DNA of 64,000 nucleotides from Oceaniovalibus sp. ACAM 378 (GTDB taxonomy: Bacteria; Pseudomonadota; Alphaproteobacteria; Rhodobacterales; Rhodobacteraceae): positions 366,179-430,178 of the forward strand of contig NZ_VSJK01000001.1 of assembly GCF_008085915.1 (NCBI RefSeq). Direction: 5' to 3'. The notes beneath the pieces were generated by a model. It was not told where the DNA came from. It saw nothing but the letters and a program-made list of their open reading frames with translations, and did no database searches. The position numbers were made by a program, and so were the translations under genes. Shown here piece after piece: positions 28,557 to 38,892 of this stretch (position 1 is its first letter; the number at the start of each line of letters is the position of its first letter).

Positions 28557-29171
28557 TCAAAGTCCCTGCCCCGGTTTCACATCGCGCACTTCCATCGCCA
28601 CAGCGGGATCGCGCATCATCTGAGCGATAACGTCCTGACGTTTGACGTCCGTGCGGTGCCGCAGGGTCAGCACGATCGCTCCGATCATCGCCACCAGCAG
28701 GACCAGTCCAGCCAGTTGGAATTGCAGAATATAGCGGTCATAAATCAACATACCCAGCATCGTGGTATTGTCGGCGCCATCGAAATCGGCGGCCACGGCT
28801 TCCCGCAGTCCGACCGCTTGCTCGCTTGCTTCCCAGACGCCGAATGCGATGCCCAGTTGCATCAGGATCACGACGCCAATCAGCAGTGCCAGCGGCATAT
28901 ACTGCGACATCTCGGCCCGCATTTCGGCGAAATCCACATCCAGCATCATCACGACAAACAGGAACAGAACCGCCACGGCGCCCACATAGACAATGATCAG
29001 CAGCATGGCGACGAACTCGGCGCCCAGCAGCACGAACAGGCCCGCAGAGGACAGAAACGCGAGAATCAGCCACAGCACCGAATGCACCGGATTCCGGCTG
29101 ATCACGACCAACAGGCCAGCCGCGACAGTTATGATCGCGAACATGTAAAAGGCGAATACGGCGACGGTCAT
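28557..29171 (-). CDS. nuoJ: NADH-quinone oxidoreductase subunit J
   Basis: NuoJ is a five-helix membrane subunit near the quinone-coupling region. From the ATG at 29171 (GAGGAG upstream) it has 204 residues, including [20 protein letters not shown] and [20 protein letters not shown] with the pi-bulge helix of the family. The start overlaps the preceding small frame by 4 bases (ATGA). Confidence 0.97.
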   Translation of the reverse strand: MTVAVFAFYMFAIITVAAGLLVVISRNPVHSVLWLILAFLSSAGLFVLLGAEFVAMLLIIVYVGAVAVLFLFVVMMLDVDFAEMRAEMSQYMPLALLIGVVILMQLGIAFGVWEASEQAVGLREAVAADFDGADNTTMLGMLIYDRYILQFQLAGLVLLVAMIGAIVLTLRHRTDVKRQDVIAQMMRDPAVAMEVRDVKPGQGL

Positions 29172-29347
29172 CTTGTCTCCTCGCATGAATCGAACCGGAG
29201 CGCGACCGGATTAACCTTTGACTTGCGCAGCATGGCCCCGCGCGTGAACTCGGGGATCTGCCACGTCCCGGCCCGAATGTCGAATGCCTCGGGCAGGTTG
29301 GGACGGCTCAGCCGCCCCGGTCTCTGCATGGTTTGGGTGTCGCTCAT
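29168..29347 (-). CDS. Short protein between nuoI and nuoJ (59 aa)
   Basis: An ATG 5 bases after the nuoI stop opens a 59-codon frame whose TGA overlaps the nuoJ ATG. The product is hydrophilic (begins [20 protein letters not shown], contains [20 protein letters not shown]) with one Cys near the end and no membrane segment. G/C at third positions is as high as in the neighbours. No family is recognised. Both junctions suit translational coupling. Confidence 0.55.
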   Translation of the reverse strand: MSDTQTMQRPGRLSRPNLPEAFDIRAGTWQIPEFTRGAMLRKSKVNPVALRFDSCEETR

Positions 29348-29352
29348 GTCAT

Positions 29353-29847
29353 TCACCGGTATGGCGCGTCGATTTCAAGATTGCGCGCGATCTCGGCTTC
29401 CCAGCGGTCGCCGTTCTCAAGCAGCTTGGTCTTGTCATAGTAGAGTTCTTCGCGTGTTTCGGTCGCGAATTCAAAGTTCGGCCCCTCGACGATGGCATCC
29501 ACCGGGCAGGCCTCTTGGCAGAAGCCACAATAAATGCATTTCGTCATATCGATGTCATAGCGCGTGGTGCGGCGGCTGCCGTCGTCGCGCGGTTCGGCGT
29601 CAATAGTGATCGCCTGAGCGGGACAGATCGCCTCGCACAGTTTGCAAGCAATACAACGCTCTTCGCCATTGGGATAGCGGCGCAGCGCATGTTCGCCGCG
29701 GAACCGGGGCGACAGCGGCCCCTTTTCATGGGGATAGTTCAGCGTGACCTTCGGCGCGAAGAAATATTTGAACCCAAGTTTGAAGCCGATAAGAATATCG
29801 ACCAGCAGGAAATACTTGCCTGCGCGGACATAGTCGAACTTGCTCAT
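29353..29847 (-). CDS. nuoI: NADH-quinone oxidoreductase subunit I
   Basis: NuoI carries two 4Fe-4S clusters (N6a, N6b) that pass electrons to NuoB. The 164-residue chain shows [12 protein letters not shown] and [12 protein letters not shown] with the usual spacing, and the N-terminal amphipathic segment [25 protein letters not shown] lies 6 bases before the ATG, which overlaps the stop of the preceding 46-codon frame. Confidence 0.97.
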   Translation of the reverse strand: MSKFDYVRAGKYFLLVDILIGFKLGFKYFFAPKVTLNYPHEKGPLSPRFRGEHALRRYPNGEERCIACKLCEAICPAQAITIDAEPRDDGSRRTTRYDIDMTKCIYCGFCQEACPVDAIVEGPNFEFATETREELYYDKTKLLENGDRWEAEIARNLEIDAPYR

Positions 29848-29984
29848 TGTGCGCTCCCCGGCATTGTCTTGATCTGGGCAACCGGCGTGCCGACAGCGCG
29901 TGTGCGCCCTGCCAGCCCCGGATTCATCCCCTGGGGTAATGTCTTTGGCGCCCCGGCAACATCGTATTCAAGGTTTCCAGCCAT
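29844..29984 (-). CDS. Short protein between nuoH and nuoI (46 aa)
   Basis: The frame begins 3 bases after the nuoH stop (TGA gca ATG) and its TGA overlaps the nuoI ATG. The product ([20 protein letters not shown], then [13 protein letters not shown]) is soluble, Gly/Pro-rich and has no Cys. It fills the whole 140-base gap. Codon bias is moderate, so the support comes mainly from the exact fit at both ends. Confidence 0.5.
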   Translation of the reverse strand: MAGNLEYDVAGAPKTLPQGMNPGLAGRTRAVGTPVAQIKTMPGSAQ

Positions 29985-29987
29985 TGC

Positions 29988-31028
29988 TCAGCCCCCCACG
30001 GCCCAGCGGGCATAGGCGCCGCCAAAGGCTCCGAAATGTGCGAAGAACGACACCAGAACCACCCAGAACAGCGAGAACGGCAGGAACACTTTCCATCCAA
30101 GGCGCATGAGCTGGTCATAGCGGTAGCGAGGCACGATCGCCTTCACCATGGAGAACATGAAGAAAACCATGGTCATCTTCAGCACCATCCAGAACATTCC
30201 ATCGGGCAGGAACGGCAGAGGCGACAACCAGCCACCAAAGAACAACAGCGACACCAGTGCACACATCAGCACGACGGCCATCAGCTCGCCGATCATGAAC
30301 AACAGGAACGGCGTGCTCGAGTACTCCACCTGATAGCCGGCGACCAATTCTGATTCGGCCTCGGGCAGGTCAAACGGCGGGCGGTTGGTTTCAGCCAGCG
30401 CCGAGATGAAGAACAGGAACACCATCGGAAAGTGCGGTATCCAGTACCAATTCAACAGCCCGAGATCGCCGTCCTGTGCGCGCACGATATCGCCAAAGTT
30501 CATCGAGCCGGTCGAGATGATGACGCCGATGATGATCAGACCAAGGCTGACCTCGTATGAAATCATCTGCGCGGCGGACCGCAGGCTGCCCAGAAACGGA
30601 TATTTCGAGTTGCTGGCCCATCCGCCCATGATCACGCCGTATACCTCAAGCGACGAGACGGCAAAGATGAACAGGATCGCGACGTTGATGTCCGACAGAA
30701 CCCAGCCGTCATTGAACGGAATCACCGACCAGGTGATCACCGGTAAAACAAAGGCAATAAGGGGTGCGAGAAAGAACACGACGCGGTCGGCCCCTGCAGG
30801 CACGACAATTTCTTTCACGATGTATTTCAGGAAGTCCGCAAAGGACTGAAGCACACCGAAGACACCCACCACGTTCGGGCCACGGCGCATCTGCACCGCC
30901 GCCCAGATCTTGCGGTCAGCATACATCAGGAACGCAAGCGCCAGAAGCAGCGGAACAACGATCAACAGGCATTGCGCCAGAATCAGCAGCGCGATGCCCA
31001 GAGACGTCTCTGTGAAAAACTCAACCAT
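29988..31028 (-). CDS. nuoH: NADH-quinone oxidoreductase subunit H
   Basis: NuoH forms much of the quinone chamber. The 346 residues give eight helices. Conserved pieces are [19 protein letters not shown], the acidic loop [20 protein letters not shown] and [21 protein letters not shown] precedes the ATG. It follows a small lipoprotein gene by 24 bases. Confidence 0.97.
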   Translation of the reverse strand: MVEFFTETSLGIALLILAQCLLIVVPLLLALAFLMYADRKIWAAVQMRRGPNVVGVFGVLQSFADFLKYIVKEIVVPAGADRVVFFLAPLIAFVLPVITWSVIPFNDGWVLSDINVAILFIFAVSSLEVYGVIMGGWASNSKYPFLGSLRSAAQMISYEVSLGLIIIGVIISTGSMNFGDIVRAQDGDLGLLNWYWIPHFPMVFLFFISALAETNRPPFDLPEAESELVAGYQVEYSSTPFLLFMIGELMAVVLMCALVSLLFFGGWLSPLPFLPDGMFWMVLKMTMVFFMFSMVKAIVPRYRYDQLMRLGWKVFLPFSLFWVVLVSFFAHFGAFGGAYARWAVGG

Positions 31029-31052
31029 GTCCCGCCCTTCGATCCGATCTTT

Positions 31053-31448
31053 TCACACAGTGGGTATGCCGCTTTCGCGACAACGATCGACCACGACTTC
31101 GGCGTCGATCGTCCTGACCCCCTGAGGCAACGCTGGCGAAATGGTGTAAACAGCATCGCCGCGCCAAAGGCCACCCTCTTCATCCACATTCGTGCGCACA
31201 TGGCGCGCAAACCCATAGCCACGGATCAGCGCATACTGCGCCGCAGCACACTCGGCATAACGCGCCACGTCCGATGGCTGCAAGGCCCCCCGGGCCTCGA
31301 CCAGAAAATTCACCAGATCGCCGTCCAGCAGTCGCGTCTGCACCCCGACATAATCCGGAACGAGCCCCAACTGATCGACCGTCGGATTCACCGGTTCACA
31401 GCCTGCCAACAACACGCAGGTGATGGCCAATCCGCCACTGCGGCCCAT
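31053..31448 (-). CDS. Small lipoprotein inserted between nuoG and nuoH
   Basis: This 131-residue protein starts with a lipoprotein signal, GLAITCVLLAGCEP, where LAGC is the lipobox. The mature domain has three further Cys-containing or charged segments (YAECAAAQYALIRGYG, VVDRCRESG) and ends GIPTV. I do not recognise a family. It begins 6 bases after nuoG and is in the nuo transcript. An outer-membrane or periplasmic lipoprotein has no obvious role in the inner-membrane complex. Confidence 0.75.
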   Translation of the reverse strand: MGRSGGLAITCVLLAGCEPVNPTVDQLGLVPDYVGVQTRLLDGDLVNFLVEARGALQPSDVARYAECAAAQYALIRGYGFARHVRTNVDEEGGLWRGDAVYTISPALPQGVRTIDAEVVVDRCRESGIPTV

Positions 31449-31454
31449 CGCACC

Positions 31455-33473
31455 CTACTCCGCCGCGAGGGGAGGAGACTTGCGTGCACGGGCGTTTGCG
31501 CTGAGTTCTGCCATCAGCACGCTGGCCCGGGCGATCGGGTTGGTCAAATAGTGGTCGGCGATGGCGGGGCGGAATGCCGCATCGCCGGTGTCGCCTGATT
31601 CGACCGCCTGCCAATCGTTGACCGGCACATCGTCGATCAGTCCCAGATGCGGAACCGCGTTGATCAGGGCGCGGCGCAGCGCGGCCAGCGAATCATACGG
31701 CAGGGTTGCCCCCATTTCGGCAGACAGGGCACGCAGGATCGCCCAGTTTTCCTTGGCCTCACCCGGAGGGAACGAGGCACGCAACGCCAGTTGCGGGCGG
31801 CCTTCGGTGTTGACGAACAACCCCTGTTCCTCGGTCCAGACGGCGGCAGGCAGGATGATGTCGGCGCGATGTGCACCCCTGTCACCATGGCTGCCCTGAT
31901 AAATCACCAAGGGGCCGGGGGGAATATCGCCCTCATCAGCGCCCAGATTATACACGACCTCGGCCCCGTCCAGCGCGGCGGTGATGCCGCCTTCGGTCAC
32001 GGCCCCGACGTCCATAGCACCGACGCGCCCCGCGGCGGTGTGCAGAATCAGCAATCGCGAATCGGTTTTCTCGGCCAGCGCCATCGCTTGGGCCAGAAGC
32101 GCCGCACCGTCTTCGCGGCACAGGGCGCCCTGTCCAACAATCACCAGCGACGGCTGGTCCAGCACCTTGCCGAAGTCACCGTCCAGCAGCTTTGCCAGAT
32201 CGGCGGGCGCAGTGCCAACGTGGGCATAGTCATAGGTCAGATCGACCGCTTCGCCGATCAGACCGACTTCGGCACCGCGCAGCCAGGCCTTGCGGATACG
32301 GGCGTTGAGAACCGGCGCTTCGACGCGCGGATTGGTGCCGATCAGTTGGATAAATTTGGCATTATCGATATCTTCGATTGTCGCCGTCCCGACATAGCCG
32401 GATCGGTTGCCCGCAGGCAGTTTCGCTCCGTCCGTGCGGCACTCGACATGACCGCCCTGCCCTTCAAGCAGTTGCTTCAGGGCAAACACTGCCTCAACCG
32501 GGGCCAGATCGCCGATGAGACCGGCGACTTTCTTGCCCTGCATCGCCTCGGCTGCGGCCTTCAGCGCTTCGGGCCAGGTAACCGGCTTCAGCCTGCCATC
32601 GACGCGGACATAGGGCTGATCCAGCCGCTGGCGGCGCAATCCGTCCCAGACAAAGCGCGACTTGTCGCTCAGCCATTCCTCATTGATGCCATCATGGTTG
32701 CGGGGCAGCAGGCGCATGACCTCGCGCCCCTTTGTATCGACCCGGATGTTCGACCCAAGCGCATCCATCACGTCAATGGTTTCGGTCTTAGACAGCTCCC
32801 AAGGACGCGCAGTAAAGGCATAGGGCTTGGAGGTCAGCGCCCCAACCGGGCACAGGTCGATGATATTGCCCTGCAACTCGGAATCGAGCGTTTTGCCCAG
32901 ATAGGAGGTGATCTCGGAATCTTCGCCCCGGCCCGTCTGCCCAAGCTCGGGGATACCGGCCACTTCGGTGATGAAGCGCACACAGCGGGTGCAGGAAATG
33001 CAGCGCGTCATATGGGTGCCGACCAGTGGCCCCAGATCCATATCGGCATTGGCACGTTTGGGTTCGCGGAAACGGCTGAAATCAACGCCGTAAGCCATCG
33101 CCTGATCCTGAAGATCGCATTCGCCGCCCTGATCGCAGATCGGACAGTCCAGCGGATGGTTGATCAGCAGAAATTCCATCACGCCCTCGCGGGCCTTCTT
33201 GACCATCGGGCTGTTGGTCCGGACCTCGGGCGGTGCGCCTTCCGGCCCCGGGCGCAGATCGCGCACTTGCATGGCACAGCTTGCGGCGGGCTTTGGCGGA
33301 CCGCCGACAACCTCGACAAGGCACATCCGGCAGTTTCCGGCGATCGACAGCCGTTCGTGGTAACAGAATCGGGGAATTTCGATCCCGGCCAGTTCACAGG
33401 CCTGAATAAGGGTCAGGGCAGGATCGACCTCGATCTCATTGCCGTCGATTTTGATCTTTCGCAGATCGGCCAT
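31455..33473 (-). CDS. nuoG: NADH-quinone oxidoreductase subunit G
   Basis: NuoG carries several Fe-S clusters of the NADH arm. From the ATG at 33473 it has 672 residues. The 2Fe-2S site is [15 protein letters not shown], the His-ligated cluster region is [17 protein letters not shown], and [13 protein letters not shown] binds a further 4Fe-4S cluster. The C-terminal molybdopterin-oxidoreductase-like domain lacks a cofactor. A longer open frame upstream lacks a ribosome site. Confidence 0.97.
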   Translation of the reverse strand: MADLRKIKIDGNEIEVDPALTLIQACELAGIEIPRFCYHERLSIAGNCRMCLVEVVGGPPKPAASCAMQVRDLRPGPEGAPPEVRTNSPMVKKAREGVMEFLLINHPLDCPICDQGGECDLQDQAMAYGVDFSRFREPKRANADMDLGPLVGTHMTRCISCTRCVRFITEVAGIPELGQTGRGEDSEITSYLGKTLDSELQGNIIDLCPVGALTSKPYAFTARPWELSKTETIDVMDALGSNIRVDTKGREVMRLLPRNHDGINEEWLSDKSRFVWDGLRRQRLDQPYVRVDGRLKPVTWPEALKAAAEAMQGKKVAGLIGDLAPVEAVFALKQLLEGQGGHVECRTDGAKLPAGNRSGYVGTATIEDIDNAKFIQLIGTNPRVEAPVLNARIRKAWLRGAEVGLIGEAVDLTYDYAHVGTAPADLAKLLDGDFGKVLDQPSLVIVGQGALCREDGAALLAQAMALAEKTDSRLLILHTAAGRVGAMDVGAVTEGGITAALDGAEVVYNLGADEGDIPPGPLVIYQGSHGDRGAHRADIILPAAVWTEEQGLFVNTEGRPQLALRASFPPGEAKENWAILRALSAEMGATLPYDSLAALRRALINAVPHLGLIDDVPVNDWQAVESGDTGDAAFRPAIADHYLTNPIARASVLMAELSANARARKSPPLAAE

Positions 33474-33520
33474 GGCTCGTGTCCTGTTCGCTCTGGTCCG
33501 ACGACCGGGCAATCAGGTGC

Positions 33521-33607
33521 CTACCTGACCCAGACGTTCCTCGTTGCCTCACATTTGGAACACATCGCGCCCGACTGCAACGGCGATCCGCACAGTTGCA
33601 TCACCAT
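33521..33607 (-). CDS. Possible short peptide upstream of nuoG (28 aa)
   Basis: In the 156-base gap before nuoG a frame with strong G/C third-position bias runs to a TAG at 33521. The first ATG gives 28 residues (MVMQLCGSPLQSGAMCSKCE then ATRNVWVR) with a CxxC. The bias extends about 20 codons upstream of the ATG into the end of the preceding gene, so this may instead be a relic. No ribosome site is seen. Confidence 0.25.
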   Translation of the reverse strand: MVMQLCGSPLQSGAMCSKCEATRNVWVR

Positions 33608-33629
33608 GACGCGCAGTTCGAGACCGATT

Positions 33630-34076
33630 TCAGCGGCAACTTCCCTGAAACAGCCATGCCGAGATCAAATCAGGCGCGTGGCGCGTCACTTTGTCAAAGG
33701 CGACCCGCGTCGTGCCCGGGACGCTTCGGCAGTGGGCGAGCGCAGCTTCGGTGGCGGTGCGGCGTGCTGTCGCCTCGCTCACCAGATTGGGCGAAACAAA
33801 AATCGCAAAGCTGCGACCGGCCCCTGAATAGAACACGCCGGCGCTTGTCTTGTACAACGCACCCGCGTTCAGATGCCCGTCGCCGTGGTGCGCGGTGCCA
33901 TGGTGCACCCTGCCGTGAATGAAATGCCCCAGATATTCTCGCCCCGGTTGCGCATCATTATACGCGCCGGGGGCCAAAAGAACGTGATCGTGCAAACCTG
34001 CGATGTCATGGGCAGGGGCGGCTGTGGCCAATGCCACAGTCAACGCCGCCGCGCCAAAAAATGCCATCCGTCCCAT
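33630..34076 (-). CDS. His-rich secreted protein of unknown function
   Basis: AAGGAG 9 bases before the ATG at 34076 defines a 148-residue protein. Residues 1-22 are a signal peptide (MAFFGAAALTVALATAAPAH). The mature N-terminal part is His-rich (HDIAGLHDHV, HFIHGRVHHGTAHHGDGH), which suggests metal binding. The C-terminal half, with GRSFAIFVSP and TATEAALAHCRS and two Cys, resembles small DUF4189-like periplasmic domains, a weak resemblance. It lies between the DUF5333 gene and nuoG. Confidence 0.7.
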   Translation of the reverse strand: MGRMAFFGAAALTVALATAAPAHDIAGLHDHVLLAPGAYNDAQPGREYLGHFIHGRVHHGTAHHGDGHLNAGALYKTSAGVFYSGAGRSFAIFVSPNLVSEATARRTATEAALAHCRSVPGTTRVAFDKVTRHAPDLISAWLFQGSCR

Positions 34077-34078
34077 TT

Positions 34079-34486
34079 TCAATTCTCCTTCAAAAGCCGC
34101 CCACTTGCCGTATCATTTTTAATTTCTTCCCGTCCGACAGAGCAATATCCCTCGGGCGACCCCGGTTTCGCTCCACGCCGGACCAAATCGGCACGCACCT
34201 TAGCGCGTAACTTTTCTTTCTCGGCCTTATTCTCGGTCAAATCCTCGATCTGCGCATCGGAATAACCCGCATTGCGCGCATAGCTTTCTATCGATTTCAA
34301 ATAGTTATAGGCGCGCAGCAGCCTTGGTGAAATCGACGGGCAGTTCTTGCGCACCTCATCGGCCAATCCAATGGCATAGAAGGAATTCACCACCCGTTCA
34401 TTCTGGTGCAACGGCACCAGAGCCGCAGCAGGTGCAGCGGCAAAAACGGTAAGCCCGAACAGGGCGGCAACGGTCAATCTGGTCAT
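34079..34486 (-). CDS. DUF5333-type secreted protein
   Basis: The start at 34486 follows GGAGACCGAA and gives 135 residues with a signal peptide (TRLTVAALFGLTVFAAAPAA). The mature part has two Cys (RKNCPSISPRL and EGYCSVGREE) and a helical middle (YLKSIESYARNAGYSDAQIE). I recognise it as the small DUF5333 family that sits in rhodobacteral nuo clusters. Its biochemical role is unknown. The next gene starts 2 bases past its stop. Confidence 0.75.
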   Translation of the reverse strand: MTRLTVAALFGLTVFAAAPAAALVPLHQNERVVNSFYAIGLADEVRKNCPSISPRLLRAYNYLKSIESYARNAGYSDAQIEDLTENKAEKEKLRAKVRADLVRRGAKPGSPEGYCSVGREEIKNDTASGRLLKEN

Positions 34487-34610
34487 TTCGGTCTCCATAG
34501 GGAGGTTTCAGGTGTCCGCACACTCCAAAACACCGGGGTTTCACGTCCGGTTCCGCCAAGGTGCCCACGGCACCGCTGAATTGCAAGAGGTTTGGGCCGC
34601 CAGGCCCCGA

Positions 34611-34976
34611 TCACCGCGAAGCGCAGGCACCCGATACAATCAGATCGGCGTCATCGCGCGCCACCAGCCAGTCACCATCGGCACCGGTGTTCCAGTCGAT
34701 GTCCGAGCCGCCAAAATCCAGCAGGCAATGGGCTGTGGCCGGGAATCGCGCGCTTTCCCGCACCTCGGCCAATCCGGCACCCCCGGCGTTGACCCGAACC
34801 AAAAACTGCCGCGGCTGGTCGCCCTCAGTCAGTTTGGCGGCAAATGGCAGCACCGCCTCAGGTTCGGCGGATCTGCCCAAGCCGAGCCGTTCGGGCACGC
34901 CGCAGGCAGAGACAACAGCGCTGGCACATACAAGTACAAGCGCGCGCACCAATGTCGGATTAACTCGTCGTGTCAT
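34611..34976 (-). CDS. Small lipoprotein between nuoF and the DUF5333 gene
   Basis: A 121-residue protein with a basic N-terminus and lipobox VSAC (LVLVCASAVVSACGVPER). The mature domain ends in ARDDADLIVSGACASR and contains CLLDFGGSDIDWN. The family is not recognised. The 144 bases between it and nuoF contain no well-supported gene; a 40-codon frame there has poor codon bias. Confidence 0.7.
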   Translation of the reverse strand: MTRRVNPTLVRALVLVCASAVVSACGVPERLGLGRSAEPEAVLPFAAKLTEGDQPRQFLVRVNAGGAGLAEVRESARFPATAHCLLDFGGSDIDWNTGADGDWLVARDDADLIVSGACASR

Positions 34977-35120
34977 ATTCTGCCCGCGCCCCTGCCTGTT
35001 GTCGCACCAGCCATAGCCGTGGTTGCAGATTCAGGCAACCTGCCGCCCTGCGTTGCATCGGTCCGAAGGACTACGTCACCCGACCGGCGTTGCATCACAG
35101 GTGCGACTGTCACTGATTGC

Positions 35121-36419
35121 CTACTCTGCCGCCACCGCGCTGACCCGTCCTGATCGCTTGTGTTTGATCCGGTCCTCGATCTCGTCGCGGAAATGGCGGA
35201 TCAGACCCTGAATCGGCCAGGCCGCGGCATCGCCGAGGGCGCAGATCGTATGCCCCTCGACCTGCTTGGAGACGTCCAGCAGCATGTCGATCTCTTCGGG
35301 TTCCGCATCGCCCCTCACAAGGCGCTCCATAACCCGCATCATCCAGCCGGTGCCTTCGCGGCAAGGCGTGCACTGGCCGCAGCTTTCATGCTTATAGAAT
35401 GCCGCAAGCCGCCAGATCGCCTTGATCACATCGGTGCTGTTGTCCATCACGATCACGGCGGCAGTGCCAAGACCCGACTTCTGGTCACGCAGCCAGTCGA
35501 AGTCCATGATCGCCTCTTCCTTCATGATCTTGCCGGGCAGCAGGGGGACTGAACTGCCACCGGGAATCACCGCCTTGAGGTTCGACCACCCGCCACGAAT
35601 ACCGCCGCAGTGACGCTCGATCAGTTCTTCAAAGCTGATCGACATCGCCTCTTCGACCACACAAGGGTTGTTCACATGACCCGAGATCGCGAACAGTTTG
35701 GTTCCTGCGTTGTTTGGCCGTCCGAACCCGGCGAACCATTCGGGACCGCGCCGCAGGATCGTCGGCACAACAGCAATCGATTCGACGTTGTTCACCGTGG
35801 TGGGGCATCCATACAGCCCCGCCCCCGCCGGAAACGGCGGTTTCATCCGCGGCATGCCTTTTTTGCCCTCGAGCGATTCGAGCAATGCGGTTTCTTCGCC
35901 GCAGATATAGGCGCCAGCACCGTGGTGCAGGTAGACGTCAAAATCCCACCCTGTTCCGCATGCATTGCGGCCCAGCAAACCGGCGTCGTAACATTCGTCG
36001 ATCGCGGCCTGCAAAGCCTCACGCTCGCGGATATATTCGCCGCGAAGGTAGATATAACAGGCATGGGCCTGCATCGCGAAGGATGCGATCAGGCTCCCCT
36101 CGATCAGGGTGTGCGGATCGTGGCGCATGATCTCGCGGTCCTTGCAGGTGCCCGGCTCGGATTCATCCGCATTGACCACGAGGTAGGACGGACGCCCGTC
36201 GCTTTCCTTAGGCATGAACGACCACTTCAGGCCGGTCGGAAAACCCGCCCCGCCCCGGCCACGCAGACCGGATGCCTTCATCTGGTCCACGATCCAGTCG
36301 CGTCCCTTGTCGATGATCCCGGCGGTGCCATCCCAATGGCCACGCTTTTGCGCCCCCGCCAGCGTGCGGTCATGCATGCCGTAAAGGTTGGTGAAAATCC
36401 GGTCCTGGTCTTTCAGCAT
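35121..36419 (-). CDS. nuoF: NADH-quinone oxidoreductase subunit F
   Basis: NuoF binds NADH and FMN. The 432-residue protein shows the NADH/FMN loop [17 protein letters not shown], the FMN region [18 protein letters not shown] and the N3 cluster ligands [13 protein letters not shown] with a later Cys. I chose the ATG at 36419 because AGGA is 8 bases upstream, while the ATG at 36425 overlaps the ribosome site. It follows the DUF5337 gene by 10 bases. Confidence 0.97.
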   Translation of the reverse strand: MLKDQDRIFTNLYGMHDRTLAGAQKRGHWDGTAGIIDKGRDWIVDQMKASGLRGRGGAGFPTGLKWSFMPKESDGRPSYLVVNADESEPGTCKDREIMRHDPHTLIEGSLIASFAMQAHACYIYLRGEYIREREALQAAIDECYDAGLLGRNACGTGWDFDVYLHHGAGAYICGEETALLESLEGKKGMPRMKPPFPAGAGLYGCPTTVNNVESIAVVPTILRRGPEWFAGFGRPNNAGTKLFAISGHVNNPCVVEEAMSISFEELIERHCGGIRGGWSNLKAVIPGGSSVPLLPGKIMKEEAIMDFDWLRDQKSGLGTAAVIVMDNSTDVIKAIWRLAAFYKHESCGQCTPCREGTGWMMRVMERLVRGDAEPEEIDMLLDVSKQVEGHTICALGDAAAWPIQGLIRHFRDEIEDRIKHKRSGRVSAVAAE

Positions 36420-36429
36420 CGTCATCTTC

Positions 36430-36663
36430 CTACTTGCGCGGGTTTGCCCGGCGTTTGCGCCAGACCCCGTAAACCACCACCAACGCCCAGACCATAGCGG
36501 CCAGCGCGGCGAAATCGAACAGGAACATCACACGTTCAGTGATCATGCCCTGTGAGCCCAAAAACTGCACCCCCATCCACCCCACCATGGCGCCGGCGAT
36601 CACGAAACCCGCAGCGCGCTGCTGACGGGCAAGCGAGTCTTCGCTGGGGGTCGGATCGTCCAT
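36430..36663 (-). CDS. DUF5337-type two-helix membrane protein
   Basis: This 77-residue protein has an acidic N-terminus ([18 protein letters not shown]), two membrane segments ([17 protein letters not shown] and [19 protein letters not shown]) and a basic C-terminus ([10 protein letters not shown]). The pattern matches the DUF5337 family of rhodobacteral nuo clusters. GGAG lies 7 bases before the ATG. A complex I accessory or assembly role is inferred from location only. Confidence 0.75.
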   Translation of the reverse strand: MDDPTPSEDSLARQQRAAGFVIAGAMVGWMGVQFLGSQGMITERVMFLFDFAALAAMVWALVVVYGVWRKRRANPRK

Positions 36664-36737
36664 CTGTCACTCCGGTGGCGCGGGGCCGTTGTTGCGTCGG
36701 GTGCGGGTCAGTAAATCCACCCACCGCCGACCTTTGT

Positions 36738-37442
36738 CTAAGTCCTGATTTTGCCGTCTTCGGCAAGCAACTGCGCCTGTTCGACCCAGGTATCACGGCT
36801 GACGCGCCCCTTGAACCCTTCAAGATTGGCATCGACCCAGGCCACTTCGTCACTGTCCCATGCGGCAATCTGATCAAAGTGGTAAAAGCCCAGGCTGTTG
36901 CACTGCTGCTCCAGTTTGGGACCTATCCCCTTGATCCGCTTGAGATCGTCTGACTTGCCATCACGCGGCCCCTCCAGCGCGGCGGGCCGGGCCCCGGCAA
37001 CCACACCATGCTCCGGGGCATTGGCTGCTACCTGATCCACCGGTTCGGCCATGGCCGGCTTAACCTCAGGCGGGATCGGTGACGCGGAATCGCCGGGTTC
37101 GGCCGTCACAGAGGCCACGGGCAAGGGAGAGACCGGGCTGGGCGTGGGTTCTGCATCGCCCTGCGATAGATCCGCGGCTGGCGATGGGGCGACGGGCGTA
37201 TCCTGACGCGCCGCCGACAGATCAGCCACAGGCGCCGGCCCGCGCACACCCTGCGCCATTGGCGCGACATCCGTCCTGCCGCCCCCGCCGAACAATTGGT
37301 ACAGTGCCATAACCACCGCCACGACAAGGCCGGTCAAAAATGCCGACCCGAAACCGAAACCGAGCAGAGCCATGAGAATAAGAAAGACCACAAAGCCGAC
37401 AGCGCCGGCAATCAGCCAGGTATTTCTGTTGTCCTGTGGCAT
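36738..37442 (-). CDS. Membrane-anchored helix-hairpin-helix protein sharing the NuoE tail domain
   Basis: The 234-residue protein has two N-terminal helices (TWLIAGAVGFVVFLILMALL and FLTGLVVAVVMALYQLFG), a 120-residue Pro/Ala/Glu-rich linker and a C-terminal 55-residue domain. That domain ([46 protein letters not shown]) is a helix-hairpin-helix fold and is nearly the same as the last 55 residues of NuoE next door. AGGGAG precedes the ATG. It may tether or scaffold complex I assembly; nucleic-acid binding is the usual HhH role but is not shown here. Confidence 0.8.
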   Translation of the reverse strand: MPQDNRNTWLIAGAVGFVVFLILMALLGFGFGSAFLTGLVVAVVMALYQLFGGGGRTDVAPMAQGVRGPAPVADLSAARQDTPVAPSPAADLSQGDAEPTPSPVSPLPVASVTAEPGDSASPIPPEVKPAMAEPVDQVAANAPEHGVVAGARPAALEGPRDGKSDDLKRIKGIGPKLEQQCNSLGFYHFDQIAAWDSDEVAWVDANLEGFKGRVSRDTWVEQAQLLAEDGKIRT

Positions 37443-37488
37443 CGCTTCGATCTCCCTGTCCGGGTGACGAAAATATCACCCCCCGGTT

Positions 37489-38871
37489 TCAATACTTAGC
37501 GCGTTTCGAGAATTCTGTCTCCTGTCCCGTCGCCAGCAGGGTGGCCTGAGCAACCCAGTCATCGCGAATCACCCGGCCCCGGAACCCGTCCAGATTGCGG
37601 TCGACCCAGGCGATTTCAGCCGGCGACCAACCCGCGATCTGATCGAAATGATAGAAGCCAAGCGAGTGGAGCAATTCCTCAAGTTTGGGACCGACGCCCT
37701 TGATCGCCTTGAGATCGTCCGCCTTGCCATCACGCGGACCGTCCATAGGCGCCGGGCGCATGGTGTCGGCATCGGCGATATCGCCGGCAGCGCGGCTGGC
37801 CTCGGATTGTGCCGGGGCTGTTTCCGATGTGGCGAGCGGGGTGGACTCCGAGACTGCATCTGTCGCCGGGCCCGCATCTGTCATCGGGGCGGCATCTGTC
37901 GCCAGGCTCGTATCTGTTGAGGGCGTCGTCACCGTCCGGCCGCCAGCCGCCAGTTTCATGTCGGCGGGATTTGCGGTCTCTTCGGCGGGCGCTTCAGCTT
38001 CGGGATGGCCGATCGTTTCTTCGGTGGCTTCCTGTTGGGTGATCCCGGTTTCATCCATCGGTTTGTCGCGCGAAGGTTTCGGCCCCGGAGTGGGCTTGTC
38101 CCCTTGCCCGGACGGCGGCATCAGATCGTCCCGATCCGCATCCTGCGATGCAGCCTCGTTGTGGGCCGCGCGCCACGGCATGAGCAGCGGCACCTCGGTG
38201 CCATCGATCCGTTTCAGCGTATCGCCAAGATCCGTGGCCAGACCGGCGCTTGCATTGTATTTGGCGCGGTCGTCGAAATATTCAGTCAGACTGGTCAGAC
38301 CGCTGGCCGGTTCGGCGGCGTACCGACCGTTCTGCGGCCCGGGAACAGGCACCTTGCCCGCGGCCATGTCATCGAGCAGCGACACGAGGATTTCAGTGGT
38401 CAGATCCTCGTAATAATCCTTGCCGATCTGGGCCATGGGCGCGTTTGCACAGGCACCCAGACATTCCACCTCTTCCCAGGAAAACCTGCCGTCCTCGCTC
38501 AGCTGAAGCGGATTTGGTGCGATCTTTGCGCGGCAGACCGCGATCAGATCCTCGGCGCCGCAAATCATGCAGGACGTCGTGCCGCAGACCTGAACATGCG
38601 CAACGCTGCCCACGGGCGCCAGTTTGAACATGAAATAGAAGGTCGCGACCTCAAGCACCCGGATATAGGCCATGTCGAGCATCCGCCCGACGTATTCGAT
38701 CGCCGGGCGCGACAGCCAGCCTTCCTGTTCCTGAGCGCGCCACAGCAACGGGATCACCGCACTGGCCTGACGGCCTTCGGGGTATTTCGATATCTGGCCT
38801 TCAGCCCAGGCCATATTGGCCCCGGTGAAAGCAAAAGAGTCGGGTTGTTCTGGGTGAAGACGGCGGAGCAT
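37489..38871 (-). CDS. nuoE: NADH-quinone oxidoreductase subunit E with long C-terminal extension
   Basis: Residues 1-200 are a normal 24-kDa subunit holding the N1a 2Fe-2S cluster ([15 protein letters not shown] and [10 protein letters not shown]). The chain then continues to 460 aa, about twice the usual length: a disordered acidic Pro/Ala/Thr region with hexapeptide repeats ([18 protein letters not shown]) and a C-terminal helix-hairpin-helix domain ([26 protein letters not shown]). The ATG at 38871 starts the conserved [14 protein letters not shown]. The same tail domain occurs in the next gene. The extension should project from the peripheral arm. Confidence 0.95.
   Translation of the reverse strand: MLRRLHPEQPDSFAFTGANMAWAEGQISKYPEGRQASAVIPLLWRAQEQEGWLSRPAIEYVGRMLDMAYIRVLEVATFYFMFKLAPVGSVAHVQVCGTTSCMICGAEDLIAVCRAKIAPNPLQLSEDGRFSWEEVECLGACANAPMAQIGKDYYEDLTTEILVSLLDDMAAGKVPVPGPQNGRYAAEPASGLTSLTEYFDDRAKYNASAGLATDLGDTLKRIDGTEVPLLMPWRAAHNEAASQDADRDDLMPPSGQGDKPTPGPKPSRDKPMDETGITQQEATEETIGHPEAEAPAEETANPADMKLAAGGRTVTTPSTDTSLATDAAPMTDAGPATDAVSESTPLATSETAPAQSEASRAAGDIADADTMRPAPMDGPRDGKADDLKAIKGVGPKLEELLHSLGFYHFDQIAGWSPAEIAWVDRNLDGFRGRVIRDDWVAQATLLATGQETEFSKRAKY
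37856..37921. repeat. 18-bp tandem repeat within nuoE
   Basis: Three full and one partial 18-base units beginning GCATCTGTC or close variants lie end to end at 37856, 37874, 37892 and 37910. They encode a six-residue repeat of the type ATDAxP in the NuoE linker. In-frame units would allow length change without a frameshift. Confidence 0.8.
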
Positions 38872-38892
38872 CAGGTCGGATCCCTGTGATCT

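Noticed and set aside
34975..35097. 40-codon frame between nuoF and the lipoprotein gene with a stop overlapping the next ATG
   Set aside because: Only about half of its third positions are G or C, there is no ribosome site, and the product is low complexity.
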